A DNA stretch of 64,000 nucleotides from Streptomyces sp. ISL-96 (lineage in GTDB: Bacteria > Actinomycetota > Actinomycetes > Streptomycetales > Streptomycetaceae). Location of the stretch: NCBI RefSeq assembly GCF_018614035.1, contig NZ_JAGGPA010000077.1, positions 1-64,000 on the forward strand. Reading direction: 5' to 3'. Position 1 is the first letter of the stretch. Every line of letters starts with the position of its first letter. Both the position numbers and the translations under genes were made by a program. Positions 44,987 to 53,482 of the stretch are shown here, one piece after another. Under the pieces are notes generated by a model. It was not told where the DNA came from. It was given only the letters and a program-made list of their open reading frames with translations, and searched no databases.

Positions 44987-45964
44987 ATGCGAATCATCCG
45001 CCACTACGAGCACGGCGCGCCATCTGTGTTGCGCCTCGAAGAGGTGGAGAAGCCGCAGCCCGGTCCGGGTCAGGTCCTGATCCGCGCCGAGGCCATCGGC
45101 GTCACCTTCGCCGAGGTCCAGCGCCGTCAGGGCATCCCGATCGGCGGCCACGCCGGCCTCCCCGGCGCCCCTGGCGGCGACGTCGCCGGCACAATCGAAG
45201 CCGTCGGCGAGGGCGTCAGCGACTTCGCCGTCGGCGACCGCGTCGTCGGCGACATCGACCACAGTGCCTACGCCGACTACGTCGTCGCCGGCACCGACTG
45301 GCTCATCAAAATCCCGAATGACCTGGACGCCGCTGCGGCCACCCTGCTGCCCAGCCCGGCCCAGACCGCTTACCACGCGATCAAGGAGGCCGGCCGCCTC
45401 CAGCCCGGCCAGACGATCGTGATCGACGCTGCCTCCGGCGGCGTCGGCCACCTCGCCGTCCAGATTGCCAAGGCCCTTGGCGCTGGCAAGGTCATTGCCA
45501 CCGCCAGCACCCAGGCCAAGCTGGACTTCGCACGCGAGCTGGGTGCCGACGTCACCGTCAACTACACCGACGAGGACTGGGTCGACCAGGTTCTCGCTGC
45601 CACCGACGGCCGCGGCGCCGACGTGGTCCTCGAGACTGTCGGCGGCGACGTCCTGCTGAAGTCCCTCAACATCACCGCCCAGTTCGGCACGCTCGTTTTC
45701 TACGGCTCGGCCTCTGGCGACATCCCGCCGATCCCCACCCTGGCCCTGGCCCGTATGAAGAATGTCGCGGGCTTCAGCCTCTACGCGATGCTCTACAACA
45801 AGCAGGACGCCGTGGCCGAAGGCCAGCGCCACCTGCTCGAACTCATCAGCTCCGGCCGGATCAAGCCGGTCGTGCACGAGCGCATCCCGCTCGAGGATGC
45901 CGTCAAGGCACACGAGCTGATGGAAGCGCGCGCTCAGCTCGGCAAGATCGTCCTCGTTCCCTGA
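44987..45964 (+). CDS. Medium-chain (quinone oxidoreductase-type) NADPH reductase
   Basis: A 325-residue zinc-free MDR protein. It has GVTFAEVQRRQG in the catalytic domain, the AASGGVGHLAVQIAKALGA nucleotide loop and a C-terminal LEDAVKAHELMEAR. Relatives reduce quinones or enones with NADPH. It may reduce a quinone intermediate or act as a protective reductase. I chose ATG 44987 with GGAGAAG upstream, not the ATG at 44855, because the palindrome at 44904 would otherwise lie inside the gene. A hairpin follows it, so it is a single-gene unit. Confidence 0.88.
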   Translation: MRIIRHYEHGAPSVLRLEEVEKPQPGPGQVLIRAEAIGVTFAEVQRRQGIPIGGHAGLPGAPGGDVAGTIEAVGEGVSDFAVGDRVVGDIDHSAYADYVVAGTDWLIKIPNDLDAAAATLLPSPAQTAYHAIKEAGRLQPGQTIVIDAASGGVGHLAVQIAKALGAGKVIATASTQAKLDFARELGADVTVNYTDEDWVDQVLAATDGRGADVVLETVGGDVLLKSLNITAQFGTLVFYGSASGDIPPIPTLALARMKNVAGFSLYAMLYNKQDAVAEGQRHLLELISSGRIKPVVHERIPLEDAVKAHELMEARAQLGKIVLVP

Positions 45965-45977
45965 GGCGCAACGAGCA

Positions 45978-46016
45978 GGCGGCTGGCCCGTCCGCCCCCG
46001 AGACGGGCTAGCCGCC
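45978..46016 (+). terminator. Terminator after reductase gene
   Basis: Fifteen-base arms (45978-45992 and 46002-46016) starting GGCGGCT, one G-T mismatch, 9-base loop, 13 bases after the stop. No T-tract. Confidence 0.6.
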
Positions 46017-46140
46017 CACCACTCCAAAAGATCCGGACCTTCCCCTAAGCCCTTTTCGGGCCCGAGAGCCAGGTGACGCCGACCGCGTTCAGCGGCCGGT
46101 GCGACGGGGAGCACACAACGATTCGAAAGGCGGCACCACC

Positions 46141-47745
46141 TTGTCCGCTCCCACCGCTCAGGCGCACGGAGGGCTGCACCCCTCCGGCACCAGGACCACC
46201 CCAGTCATGGTCGCCTGCATGCTCTCCGCCTTCTTGGCCATCCTCGACATGCAGATCGTCGCCACTGCCCTGCCCCGCATCGCGGGCGACCTCGGCGGCA
46301 TCGACCTCTTCGCGTGGGTGACCACCGCGTACGTCATCGCCAGCAGCGTGACCACGCCCATCTATGGAAAACTCGGCGACCTCTTCGGCCGCAAGGTCAT
46401 CTACCTGTCCGCGATGGCCCTGTTTCTCCTCGGCTCCGCCCTCGCGGGCGCGGCCGGCTCCATGGAGCAGCTCATCGTGTTCCGCATCGTGCAAGGTCTG
46501 GGCGCCGGAGGCCTCTTCGTCTCCGTCCTCGCCATCATCGGTGAGCTCTTCACCCCGCGCGAAGGCTCCAAGTACTACGGCATGTTCGGCATGGTCTTCG
46601 CCGGGGCCTCCCTTGCCGGCCCCGCCGTCGGCGGCGTGCTCACCGACCTCCTCAGCTGGCACTGGGTCTTCCTGATCAACCTGCCCGTCGGCGCCGCCAT
46701 CGTCGTACTGCTCGTCAAGTACCTGCACCTACCGCGCAAAACCCGCGCGTCCAAGCTCGACTATGCCGGCATCGTCACCCTCTCCGGCGCCATCATCGCC
46801 CTGACCCTCCTCACGGCATGGGGCGGCGTTGAGTACTCCTGGACCTCCCCCCAGATCATCGGCCTCGGCCTCGGCACGCTGCTGCTCGTCACACTGTTCG
46901 TCAAGGCTGAGTCAGTCGCTGCCGAGCCGATCGTGCCGCTGCGCCTGTTCAAGGACTCCACCTTCACGATCTCGCTGCTCGGCACCATAGTCAGCGGCAT
47001 CGTCTTCGTCGGCGCCGTCAACTTCCTGGCCCTGTACGTGCAGGTCGTCACCGGTGCCAGCCCCACCACCTCCGGCTTCGTCCTGCTCCCGATGATGCTC
47101 GGCCTGGTGCTCTCCTCCATGGGCTCCAGCAAGATCATCGGAAAGACCGGCAAGTACAAGATCTTCCCCATATTGAGCATGGCCCTCGGCATCGTCGGCG
47201 CACTCCTCCTGTCCACCATGGACGCCGACACCCCGCGCGCCCTGGCCGTCCTCTACATGGTGGTCTTCGGCTTCGCCTCCGGCCTCTCCGCCCAGGTCTT
47301 CACACAGGCCGCGCAGAACACCGCCCCCGCCCAGGACATGGGGGCCGTCTCCGCCACCGTGACCTTCGGACGCTCCTTCGGCACCTCGATCGGCATCTCG
47401 CTCTTCGCCGCGATCTTCTACAGCCGTCTCACCGACGAGATCGCCTCCCGCGTCCCGGCCGGAGCCCTCGACGGCATCGACCACAACTCCCTTTCCTCGG
47501 ACACGGTTCTTGACTCGCTCGCCGCACCGGTGCGCAGCGCCATCGAGCAGTCCTACGCCGCCTCCGTCACCCCGGTGTTCCTCGCCGCGGTGCCGGTCCT
47601 CGCGGTCGGCCTCGTCCTCACGCTTTTCATGAAGAACCTCACGCTCCGCTCCCGCCACCACGGTGGCGACGACGGCCCGCAGGGTGGCTCCGCCACCAAG
47701 AACCCAGCTCCGACCTCGGCCGACGGCCCCCCCGAAGCAGCCTGA
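46141..47745 (+). CDS. EmrB/QacA-type MFS exporter (14 TM)
   Basis: A membrane protein of about 534 residues. The first helix carries the drug/H+ antiporter motif LDMQIVATALPRIAGDLGG, followed by GKLGDLFGRK between helices 2 and 3 and RIVQGLGAGGLF in helix 4. Length and hydrophobic pattern fit 14 membrane segments. It would export the aromatic product or intermediates using the proton gradient and confer self-resistance. I prefer the TTG at 46141 (GAAAGG upstream); a GTG at 46099 in frame would add 14 residues. Confidence 0.92.
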   Translation: MSAPTAQAHGGLHPSGTRTTPVMVACMLSAFLAILDMQIVATALPRIAGDLGGIDLFAWVTTAYVIASSVTTPIYGKLGDLFGRKVIYLSAMALFLLGSALAGAAGSMEQLIVFRIVQGLGAGGLFVSVLAIIGELFTPREGSKYYGMFGMVFAGASLAGPAVGGVLTDLLSWHWVFLINLPVGAAIVVLLVKYLHLPRKTRASKLDYAGIVTLSGAIIALTLLTAWGGVEYSWTSPQIIGLGLGTLLLVTLFVKAESVAAEPIVPLRLFKDSTFTISLLGTIVSGIVFVGAVNFLALYVQVVTGASPTTSGFVLLPMMLGLVLSSMGSSKIIGKTGKYKIFPILSMALGIVGALLLSTMDADTPRALAVLYMVVFGFASGLSAQVFTQAAQNTAPAQDMGAVSATVTFGRSFGTSIGISLFAAIFYSRLTDEIASRVPAGALDGIDHNSLSSDTVLDSLAAPVRSAIEQSYAASVTPVFLAAVPVLAVGLVLTLFMKNLTLRSRHHGGDDGPQGGSATKNPAPTSADGPPEAA

Positions 47746-47780
47746 TCACATCACCCCCCCGCATGTGATTCAGGCCCAGT

Positions 47781-47813
47781 GCCGCCCTCCCCGCGAATCG
47801 CGGGGAGGGCGGC
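47781..47813 (+). terminator. Terminator after exporter gene
   Basis: Perfect 15-base arms (47781-47795 and 47799-47813, starting GCCGCCC) with a 3-base AAT loop, then ATTTC; 36 bases after the stop. Confidence 0.8.
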
Positions 47814-47936
47814 ATTTCGGTTCTACGCAGGAAGCACGCACCACCACTGCAGGCCGCTTCGAGCGGGACTCCACGGGAACCGGTCATTGTCGCATCAGGA
47901 CCGCAGCGGTCCCCCACGGCTTGCTAGGAGGCTCGC

Positions 47937-48968
47937 GTGACAACGACCGATGACCGTACGACGGCCGCGACGGTCGACCCCGGTCCGCTGATCAAGCTGA
48001 CCATCGCGGACTGCGCGGCCAAGGTGCTGCACAGCGGGGTGACCCTCGGCGTGTTCGGTGCCCTCGCCGAGGGACCGGCCGGTGCGGACCATGTCGTCGC
48101 CACGACCGGGCTGCACCGGCGCATGGCCGCCGACTTCCTGGACGCGCTGGCGGGCCTCGGCCTGCTCGAGCGCTCCGGGGACCAGTACAGCAACACGCCG
48201 CTCGCCCAGGCATACCTCGTACCCGGCACCGCCACGTACCTCGGCGGCTTCGTCGAACTGACCAACGAGACCCTGTACAGCACATGGGGCCGGCTCACCG
48301 AAGCCCTGACCACCGGCACCCCGCAGCACCTCGACCCCGACAAGGGCGGCTTCGTCGGGGACAAGCACAACGACCCGGAGAAGATGAAACGCTTTTTCGC
48401 CGGACTCGACGCCTACAGCGACCGGATGGGCACCGAGCTTGCCGGCCGCATCGACTGGAGCCGCCACTCCTCCTTCGTCGACCTCGGCGGCGCGCGCGGC
48501 AACCTCGCGTCCGTCCTGGTGAAGGAGCACCCGCACCTGAAGGCCGGCGTGTTCGACCTGGAGCGGACCCGTCCGCTGTTCACCGAACACACCACCCGCC
48601 TGGGCCTTGCCGACCGCATCGAGTTCACCGGCGGAGACTTCTTCACGGACAGCATCCCGAAGGCCGACGTCATCGTGCTCGGGCACATCCTGCACGGCTT
48701 CGACACCGACCGGCGCCAGGAACTGCTGCGCCGCGTTTACGCGTCCGTCAATCCCGGCGGCCAAATCCTCGTCTACGACCGGATGATCGACGACGAGCGC
48801 CGCAACACCGAGCGCCTGCTGTCCAGCCTCCACATGCGCCTGGTCAGCCCCGACGGCTCCGAATACCGCATCGAGGACGTCCATACCTGGCTGAGCGAAG
48901 CCGGATTCACCGGCAGCACCGCGGAGCCGCTGCTCGGCACGCACACGCTGGTCACCGCGACCCGATGA
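47937..48968 (+). CDS. SAM-dependent O-methyltransferase
   Basis: A 343-residue methyltransferase of the acetylserotonin/caffeate type used in aromatic polyketide pathways. It has a dimerisation helix region (LGLLERSGDQYSNTPLAQ), the SAM glycine motif VDLGGARGNLASVL and the catalytic-His region LGHILHGFDTDRR. It is the only clear O-methyltransferase in the window and the obvious user of MetK/AhcY. GTG 47937 follows AGGAGG. The stop lies 44 bases before the ATG of monooxygenase 3, and an ATG overlapping this stop also exists, so the pair is co-transcribed. Confidence 0.93.
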   Translation: MTTTDDRTTAATVDPGPLIKLTIADCAAKVLHSGVTLGVFGALAEGPAGADHVVATTGLHRRMAADFLDALAGLGLLERSGDQYSNTPLAQAYLVPGTATYLGGFVELTNETLYSTWGRLTEALTTGTPQHLDPDKGGFVGDKHNDPEKMKRFFAGLDAYSDRMGTELAGRIDWSRHSSFVDLGGARGNLASVLVKEHPHLKAGVFDLERTRPLFTEHTTRLGLADRIEFTGGDFFTDSIPKADVIVLGHILHGFDTDRRQELLRRVYASVNPGGQILVYDRMIDDERRNTERLLSSLHMRLVSPDGSEYRIEDVHTWLSEAGFTGSTAEPLLGTHTLVTATR

Positions 48969-49012
48969 CCGCCCAGAAGGAGCCGTCCGCCCCGACCACC
49001 CAAGGAATCACC

Positions 49013-50617
49013 ATGAGCCAGGAGAAGGCGCCCGTTCTCATCGTCGGAGGCGGCCTCGCAGGCCTGTCCGCCGCCGTGTTCCTCGCCCACCACGGCGTGA
49101 AGGCCACGCTGGTGGAGCGCCACCCCGCCACCTCCACCCACCCCAAAGCCCGTGCCATTAACCCGCGCACGATGGAGCTCTACCGCGCGATCGGCATGGA
49201 GGAGCGCGTGACGGCCGGACGTTCGCCGATCTCAGGCAACACCGACCTGGTGCACGTCGAGACCCTCGCCGGCGACGAGCGGGTCCGGATGCCCAACGCC
49301 TCCATCGATGACATCAGCCGGATCAGCCCCGCCCAGTGGACCCTGATTGACCAGAACCAGCTCGAGCCCATCTTGCGCAAGCGGGCCGAGGAGGTCGGCG
49401 TCGACCTGCGCTTTCACACCCGCCTCGACACCGCCACCGAGGATACGGACGGCGTGACCGCCACCCTGACACACCTCGGCACCGGCGAGACCTCCGAGCT
49501 GCGCGCCGAGTACGTCGTCGCCGCCGACGGCAGCCGCAGCCCCCTGCGCGAACTGCTCGGCGTCGGCACCCACGGCCGCGGCACCCTGACCAACCTCGTC
49601 AGCTTCTTCTTCGATGCCAACCTCGAGGAGGCGCTACGCGGTCGCAAGATCATCGCCGCCTACGTCAACAATCCCGAGGTGCGCGGCACGATCATCCCGA
49701 TCGACAACGACCGCAAGTGGGTCATCAACGTCTCCTTCTTCCCGGAGAAGGGGCAAAGTACCAGGGACTTCACACCAGAGCGCTGTGTCGAGCTGGTCCG
49801 CGCCGCTGTCGGCGTCCCCGACCTCCCACTGACGATCGAGTCGGTCAACATGCCCGCGTGGGACATCTCGGCCCGCGTCGCCGACACCTTCACCACCGGC
49901 CGCTTCCTCATCGCCGGCGACGCGGCGCACGTGATGCCGCCCACCGGTGCCTTCGGAGCCAGCACCGGTATCCAAGACGCCTACAACCTGGCCTGGAAGC
50001 TGGCCCTGGTGCTGAGCGGCAAGGCCGGGCAGGAGCTGCTGGCCACATACGACTCCGAGCGCCGTCCGGTCGCCGACGAGACGGTGCGCCAAGCCATGCT
50101 GCGCTTCGCCGTACGCGAGGGCAAGCAGTACCAGGAGGTCGCCAAGGACCTGGTCGACGAGACCACGATGACCTTCGGCTACGCCTACCCGGAAGGCGCG
50201 TTCGTCGGTGAAGACCCGAATCTGTGGACCGTCACCGAGGACCCGGACAAACCCAGCGGCCGCCCCGGCTCGCGCGCCCCGCACGTCGTCGTCGCCGGTG
50301 AGCACGGCCCGTTCTCCACCGTCGACCTGTTCCCCGTCGGCTTCACACTGCTCACCGCCGGCCCCGCCGCCCCGTGGGCCGCAGCCTCAGCGGTCGGCCG
50401 TGATCTCGGCCTGCTCCTGAACGTCCGCGGCATCGGTGAGGGCGGCGAGTACGCCGACACCGAGGACACCTTCAAACAGCGGTACGGCATCTCCGACGGC
50501 GGCGCTGTCCTCGTCCGCCCCGACGGCTTCGTCGCCTGGCGCTCCAACGGCGGCCCTGACGGGGACGTCGCGCAGATCGTGTCCGACCTGCTGCGCCGGA
50601 TCCTCTTCCTGGACTGA
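49013..50617 (+). CDS. FAD-dependent aromatic monooxygenase 3
   Basis: A 534-residue class A flavoprotein, close in layout to the enzyme at 41065: VGGGLAGLSAAVFLAHHGV, AADGSRSPLREL and AGDAAHVMPPTGAFGASTG, then a thioredoxin-like C-terminus with LVRPDGFVAWR. I chose ATG 49013 with AAGGA six bases upstream. An in-frame ATG at 48965 overlaps the methyltransferase stop. Likely a ring hydroxylase or Baeyer-Villiger-type enzyme acting near the methylation step. Confidence 0.92.
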   Translation: MSQEKAPVLIVGGGLAGLSAAVFLAHHGVKATLVERHPATSTHPKARAINPRTMELYRAIGMEERVTAGRSPISGNTDLVHVETLAGDERVRMPNASIDDISRISPAQWTLIDQNQLEPILRKRAEEVGVDLRFHTRLDTATEDTDGVTATLTHLGTGETSELRAEYVVAADGSRSPLRELLGVGTHGRGTLTNLVSFFFDANLEEALRGRKIIAAYVNNPEVRGTIIPIDNDRKWVINVSFFPEKGQSTRDFTPERCVELVRAAVGVPDLPLTIESVNMPAWDISARVADTFTTGRFLIAGDAAHVMPPTGAFGASTGIQDAYNLAWKLALVLSGKAGQELLATYDSERRPVADETVRQAMLRFAVREGKQYQEVAKDLVDETTMTFGYAYPEGAFVGEDPNLWTVTEDPDKPSGRPGSRAPHVVVAGEHGPFSTVDLFPVGFTLLTAGPAAPWAAASAVGRDLGLLLNVRGIGEGGEYADTEDTFKQRYGISDGGAVLVRPDGFVAWRSNGGPDGDVAQIVSDLLRRILFLD

Positions 50618-50633
50618 CGGCACCGACGGTAAA

Positions 50634-50680
50634 CGGCTCGGCGCGCCTCCCGGCTTCGGGAGGCGCGCCGAGCCGCTTTT
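50634..50680. terminator. Strong bidirectional terminator
   Basis: Perfect 19-base arms (50634-50652 and 50657-50675, starting CGGCTCGG) with loop GCTT, followed by CTTTT. It lies between the convergent stops of monooxygenases 3 and 4 and would end both transcripts. Confidence 0.9.
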
Positions 50681-50688
50681 CGTCGGTC

Positions 50689-52278
50689 TCAGACCGCCCG
50701 CGACAGCAACCGGTGAACAACCGCCGACAGTTCGACCGCCGGGTCCACTGGCTGCTCGGCCGCACGCCAGGCCAGGAACCCGTCCGGACGCACCAGCGCG
50801 GCACCGGAGGCGGTGATCCCGTACTTCTTCAGGAACTCCTCGACCACCGCGGCAGGCTCCTCGCCGCCCACCCGATGGAAGGCGATGTCGATGCCGGTGA
50901 GCCTGGACACGCCGTCGGCCGCCCGCTCCCACAGCCCGCTGTCCGGGCCGGCCAGCAACCACCAGCCACCCGTCAGCAGATCGTGCAGCGGCGTCTCCGA
51001 GCCGTCGGTGCGCAGCTCTACGTGCGGCGCCCGAGTTCCCGGCCGTCCAGAGGGCTGGGTCGGGTCCTCCACCGGCGCGCCGTCGTTTGTCCCCGGCTCC
51101 TGCAACACCGCGCCCGAACGGTAGACGTGGCCGAACAGCACAGTGGTCTCCGGCCGGTGCCGGGCCGCGACCTCCTGATCCAGACCGCTGCGCTGCAGAT
51201 AGCGGATCACGCCCTGCTCGACGGTGAACTCCGCGACCGGGACGCGCTCCTCCTCGTAGGTGCCCAGCAGCTCGGGGCCGGCTTGCCCGCGCAGCACCAG
51301 CGCCAGTTTCCATGCCAGGTTGTGCGCGTCCTGCACACCCATGTTGCCGCCGAAACCGCCGGTGGGCGGCATCACGTGGGCCGCATCACCGGCCAGCAGC
51401 ACCCGCCCGGAGCGGAACCGGTCCGCGATCCGCGCGGCGACCTCCCAACTGGTGCTCGACTCCACCGCCACGTCCAGATCCGGCACGCCGACCGCGGCCC
51501 GCACCATCTCGATGCAGTCCTCCTCGGAGTACTCGGCGTGGGTCTCCTCAGGAGGCAGGCTGGGCGCCAGCACCCAGCGGTCCGCGTTGTCGAGCCGGCC
51601 GAGCACGCCCTTGACCTTGTCGTTGCTGACGAAACAAAGGAAGAACTGGCGGTCCGCGACGTACTCGTCGAGCGCGGCATGGAAGATGACGTTCATCTGG
51701 CGGCCGAAGACACCCTGACCGTGCGTGCCGATGCCCAGATCCTCGCGAATCTGGCTGCGGAACCCGTCCGCCGCGACCAGGTACTTGGCGCGGACAGTGG
51801 TCTCGGTGCCATGCCGCAGGTCCCTCAGCACTGCGGTAATACCGTCATCGTCCTGCTCGTACTCGGCCATCTCGGTGGCGAAGCGTATGTCCGCTCCCAG
51901 CTCCTCGGCCTTCGTCCGTAGCACCGGCTCGAACCGGTCCTGGCCGATCAGGGTCCACCCGGTCGTGCTGACCTCGTTCGGGTCGTGGCGGAACGGCCCG
52001 TCGAAGCGGCCCAGTTCGGCACCCGTGAGCGACTCCACCTGCAGGATGTCGCCGTACTGCGCATGCGGGTTCTCCTGCGCGCGCACCTTCTGCTCCAGGC
52101 CCAGCGCACGTATCAGCTCCATCGTGCGGGGGCTGGCCGCCTGCGCCCGCGGATGCGCCGAGATGTGCGCGTGCCGCTCGACGAGGATCGGCCGGATGCC
52201 CTGCTGGGCGAGAAACAGCGCCTGGGCCAGGCCCACCATGCTGCCGCCCACGATCAGTACGTCGGTTTGCTCCGCCAC
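50689..52278 (-). CDS. FAD-dependent aromatic monooxygenase 4
   Basis: A 529-residue class A flavoprotein on the opposite strand to its neighbours: VGGSMVGLAQALFLAQQGI, AADGFRSQIREDLGIG and AGDAAHVMPPTGGFGGNMG, with the C-terminal LVRPDGFLAWR. It shares gene layout with the enzymes at 41065 and 49013, so the three probably arose by duplication. The GTG at 52278 is chosen because the conserved flavin motif begins directly after it; upstream in-frame sequence to 52428 is not conserved-looking. It is divergent from the anthrone oxygenase operon across a region with SARP-type repeats. Confidence 0.92.
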   Translation of the reverse strand: MAEQTDVLIVGGSMVGLAQALFLAQQGIRPILVERHAHISAHPRAQAASPRTMELIRALGLEQKVRAQENPHAQYGDILQVESLTGAELGRFDGPFRHDPNEVSTTGWTLIGQDRFEPVLRTKAEELGADIRFATEMAEYEQDDDGITAVLRDLRHGTETTVRAKYLVAADGFRSQIREDLGIGTHGQGVFGRQMNVIFHAALDEYVADRQFFLCFVSNDKVKGVLGRLDNADRWVLAPSLPPEETHAEYSEEDCIEMVRAAVGVPDLDVAVESSTSWEVAARIADRFRSGRVLLAGDAAHVMPPTGGFGGNMGVQDAHNLAWKLALVLRGQAGPELLGTYEEERVPVAEFTVEQGVIRYLQRSGLDQEVAARHRPETTVLFGHVYRSGAVLQEPGTNDGAPVEDPTQPSGRPGTRAPHVELRTDGSETPLHDLLTGGWWLLAGPDSGLWERAADGVSRLTGIDIAFHRVGGEEPAAVVEEFLKKYGITASGAALVRPDGFLAWRAAEQPVDPAVELSAVVHRLLSRAV

Positions 52279-52397
52279 CGGATGTGCTCCCTTGTCTCGA
52301 TGCGGTTCCGGACACTCCCGGCCAGCGAACACCGGTCGGCTAGAGAGCCGCTTGGGCTGCGAACGCGCCATGCCCGCGGCCCTTGGACGTCCGTTCG

Positions 52398-52426
52398 TCC
52401 AGACCGCATCGAGCCGCACGCGAGGC
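52398..52426 (+). promoter_or_regulatory. SARP-box-like heptamer repeats before anthrone oxygenase operon
   Basis: TCCAGAC (52398), TCGAGCC (52409) and GCGAGGC (52420) have exact 11-bp periodicity. They lie 56-84 bases before the GTG at 52482, in the region divergent from monooxygenase 4. The first heptamer is identical to the first at 55370. Confidence 0.5.
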
Positions 52427-52481
52427 ACGGCTGAAACCTTCGTAGCGCTGTTGATCCCTGCTGGACGGGAGGACTAGGGAC

Positions 52482-52934
52482 GTGGTGGAAACCCTGAGTG
52501 TGCTGGTGCTGCTAGGCACCGGCCTGGTGGCGGGAGTGCTGTTCGCCGTGGCGGTCAGCGTCATGCCCGCCCTGATCGCGATGACGCCCGACCGCTACGT
52601 CGACACCCACAAGTTGCTCGGCAAGCGGTACGACCGGATTATGCCGTTCATCGTGAGCGGTTCCATCGTCGTCGACGCGGCCTTCGCCGTGCGCGCCGGG
52701 GAGACCGGACTGCGGCTGCTGTTCATCGCTGCCGCGCTCGCCATGACCGGCGTCGCCGTCGTCTCTCAGACCCGGAACGTGCCCATCAACAACCGGGTCA
52801 AGAAGACGCAACCCGAGGACCTCGGCCCTGACTGGGACGACCCGCGGATCAAGTGGCGCGACTGGCACCTGCTGCGTACCTGCTTCGCCATCGCCGGCTG
52901 CACCCTGACCGCCGCAGCCGTGGTGCTGTCATGA
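52482..52934 (+). CDS. DUF1772/anthrone oxygenase-like membrane protein
   Basis: A 150-residue protein with three or four membrane helices (for example VLVLLGTGLVAGVLFAVAVS at the start and a C-terminal TCFAIAGCTLTAAAVVL) and the soluble motif WDDPRIKWRDWHLLRT. DUF1772 includes cofactor-free anthrone oxygenases that introduce quinone oxygen. Early oxidation of a polycyclic intermediate at the membrane is a sound prediction. GTG 52482 follows GGGAGG. Its TGA overlaps the ATG of the next gene, and the three genes to 55353 are all coupled by ATGA overlaps. Confidence 0.85.
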   Translation: MVETLSVLVLLGTGLVAGVLFAVAVSVMPALIAMTPDRYVDTHKLLGKRYDRIMPFIVSGSIVVDAAFAVRAGETGLRLLFIAAALAMTGVAVVSQTRNVPINNRVKKTQPEDLGPDWDDPRIKWRDWHLLRTCFAIAGCTLTAAAVVLS

Positions 52935-53482
52935 CCGCCCCGGCCGAGCGCACCCCCACGACGAGCCTGCGCATCGCCCGGGCTTTGCCCGACGCCGAGG
53001 ACCAGGCCGCCGCCAACGCCCGTATGATCGCGATCCTCGCACGGCCTGACCCAGGCCCGGTCGCAGCGCATCTCGCCCTGCTGCACTTCACGGGCCGGCG
53101 CAGTGGCCGCGCCTTCACCGTGCCCGCGGGCGTCCACCGCATCGGCGGCGCTCTGTACATCGCCAGCGGCAGCTCCTGGCGCCACAACTTCGCCGCGGGT
53201 GCCGACGGTGAGTTCACCTGGCGCGGCCAGCGCACCCGGGCCCGCTTCGAACTGGTCACCGACACCGAGCTAACCGCCCGCGGATACCAGGAGCTCTACG
53301 AGCGATACGGCCCCGAGGCCGCCCAGCGCCGCCTCGGCATCGTCGTCGACGAGGACGGGCCGGCTCCCACTCTGGACGACTTCCGCGCCGCCGTCACCGG
53401 CATCCCGCTCGCCCTCGTCGCCGTCACGGCCGACACCGGCGGCATCACCGAACTCGCCATGAATGAGAGGACCTCCCGATGA
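52931..53482 (+). CDS. Split-barrel, deazaflavin/nitroreductase-like protein (DUF385 type)
   Basis: A 183-residue protein. The core (LALLHFTGRRSGRAFTVPAG, ALYIASGSSWRHNFAA, AQRRLGIVVDEDG) matches the DUF385 family of small split-barrel proteins, many of which bind F420 or FMN. An F420-dependent reduction or dehydration step is plausible; direct reduction of flavin for the monooxygenases is another idea. It is coupled to the genes on both sides (ATGA overlaps at 52931 and 53479), so it probably acts with the anthrone oxygenase-like protein or the amidotransferase. Confidence 0.75.
   Translation: MTAPAERTPTTSLRIARALPDAEDQAAANARMIAILARPDPGPVAAHLALLHFTGRRSGRAFTVPAGVHRIGGALYIASGSSWRHNFAAGADGEFTWRGQRTRARFELVTDTELTARGYQELYERYGPEAAQRRLGIVVDEDGPAPTLDDFRAAVTGIPLALVAVTADTGGITELAMNERTSR

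Noticed and set aside
47848..47876. SARP-type repeats before the O-methyltransferase gene
   Set aside because: TGCAGGC, TCGAGCG and TCCACGG are 11 bp apart, but two of the three match the heptamer poorly.
41065..52278. A flavin-dependent halogenase among the FAD enzymes
   Set aside because: All four show hydroxylase-type DG and GD motifs and C-terminal thioredoxin-like domains; no WxWxIP motif was seen.
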